DNA of 64,000 nucleotides, taken from the NCBI GenBank assembly GCA_024195265.1, contig JAJLRJ010000006.1, forward strand, positions 1,804,501 to 1,868,500. Reading direction: 5' to 3'. The notes under the pieces were generated by a model that made no database searches, had not been told where the DNA came from, and saw only the letters and a list, made by a program, of their open reading frames with translations. Both the position numbers and the translations under genes were made by a program. Shown in pieces: positions 63,382-64,000 of this stretch (position 1 is its first letter; each line of letters starts with the position of its first letter). This stretch comes from Dendrophyllia cribrosa. Taxonomy: Eukaryota > Cnidaria > Anthozoa > Scleractinia > Dendrophylliidae.

Positions 63382-64000
63382 ATTTTGAGGAATACATACC
63401 TGTTTTGTTTTTTATTGACATGTTTTAAAAACTGAATTAAGCTTAACTTCAGTCAAGCTGTCACAAGTGAATAAGTAACTGAATAGCAAACAATTGGCGG
63501 TCGGCTCTACTTTACTGATTTATGAAACCATAAATGAACTGAAAAACAATAGAGCGCAAGACAACAATAGGTAGAAAACAAAACAAGCCATGTTTTTATA
63601 CCGAGGTTCAGCCAGTATTCTAGACTCTATTAAATTACATTACGCCCAGCATTCCCCATTCCAGTCATTCCAAAATTCTATAAATTATCACGTACCGGGG
63701 GTGAGTGGCGAATGGTCTTTCAAAAAATCAGTAAGATTATGGGTCTCGCAGTCTCGGTTATTTGATCGGTTCTCCACGTCTCGATGTCTCAATTTATTTG
63801 GTAAAGTCTTTCCATAAAGCCTTTCTCTCCGCCTCGCATTTTGAAAGTTTAAAAGTGTAGGGCTCGCAGAAAAAAATACCTCGAATTTAAGCTTACCATT
63901 CGCCACCCGTAAACGCAAAGCCTGAAAATCGGCGAATTATCTCTAAATCTTACGCTTGTTGGATCATAGCCGAATTGTCAGGAACAGCTGAAGTTTTGTT
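63382..64000. other. No gene seen; short inverted repeat
   Basis: GTGAGTGGCGAATGGT (63701-63716) is nearly complementary to ACCATTCGCCACCCGT (63895-63910). The open frames between them on both strands are unconvincing. Confidence 0.45.

Noticed and set aside
61056..64000. Possible further exons of a gene starting at 60966
   Set aside because: No stretch shows a convincing acceptor, open frame and donor together, so I list only the first exon candidate.

Overview
This window is eukaryotic nuclear DNA, most likely from an anthozoan cnidarian (a stony coral or close relative). The evidence is AT-rich sequence with GT-AG introns, a spliced innate-immunity-type gene joining a glycosyltransferase domain, a ROC-COR GTPase and a death domain, and a dense load of DIRS, Ngaro-like, Penelope, L1/Tx1-like, MULE-like and many MITE elements. 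I could not run a search, so the taxon is inference.

Layout. 1-345 is a minisatellite. 407-7572 (+) is the one convincing host gene: six exons whose intron phases all join in frame, encoding GT-B glycosyltransferase - ROC - COR - Cys-rich module - helical module - death domain. Its 5' end lies outside the window. The 3' part of its last exon has been tandemly copied after the stop codon (to about 8185). 9119-12345 is a 5'-truncated LINE with an 11-bp target duplication. 12346-16350 holds MITEs, one with a tRNA-like gene inside it, and a SINE. 16654-21950 (-) is a tyrosine-recombinase retroelement with the A1...B1-A2-B2 split-repeat layout. 23226-28163 mixes a recombinase remnant, two DEDDh-exonuclease gene copies, Penelope pieces and TA repeats. 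28395-30533 (+) is a SWIM-ULP1-PHD transposon gene. 32042-34797 holds a 5S-rRNA-like gene and one arm of an inverted duplication; the other arm is 57862-60500.

36516-48528 is dominated by elements flanked by TTAA: two giant fold-back palindromes (37517-39310 and 41904-43945), a 0.8-kb element, and a 2.3-kb element (46252-48524) that carries a DEDDh exonuclease gene. One palindrome splits a candidate host exon. 49578-54108 (+) is a full-length but frameshifted DIRS element with diagnostic inverted termini and an internal complementary region. 54923-58353 (+) is a second, internally deleted split-repeat element filled by a 25-bp minisatellite. The right end (60500-64000) is almost empty apart from one candidate first exon.

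The strongest leads are the glycosyltransferase-ROC-COR-death fusion, the exonuclease-carrying TTAA transposon family, the giant palindromes, and the 5S-like RNA repeat. Frameshifts in several elements fall in homopolymers, so assembly error cannot be separated from real decay by reading alone.
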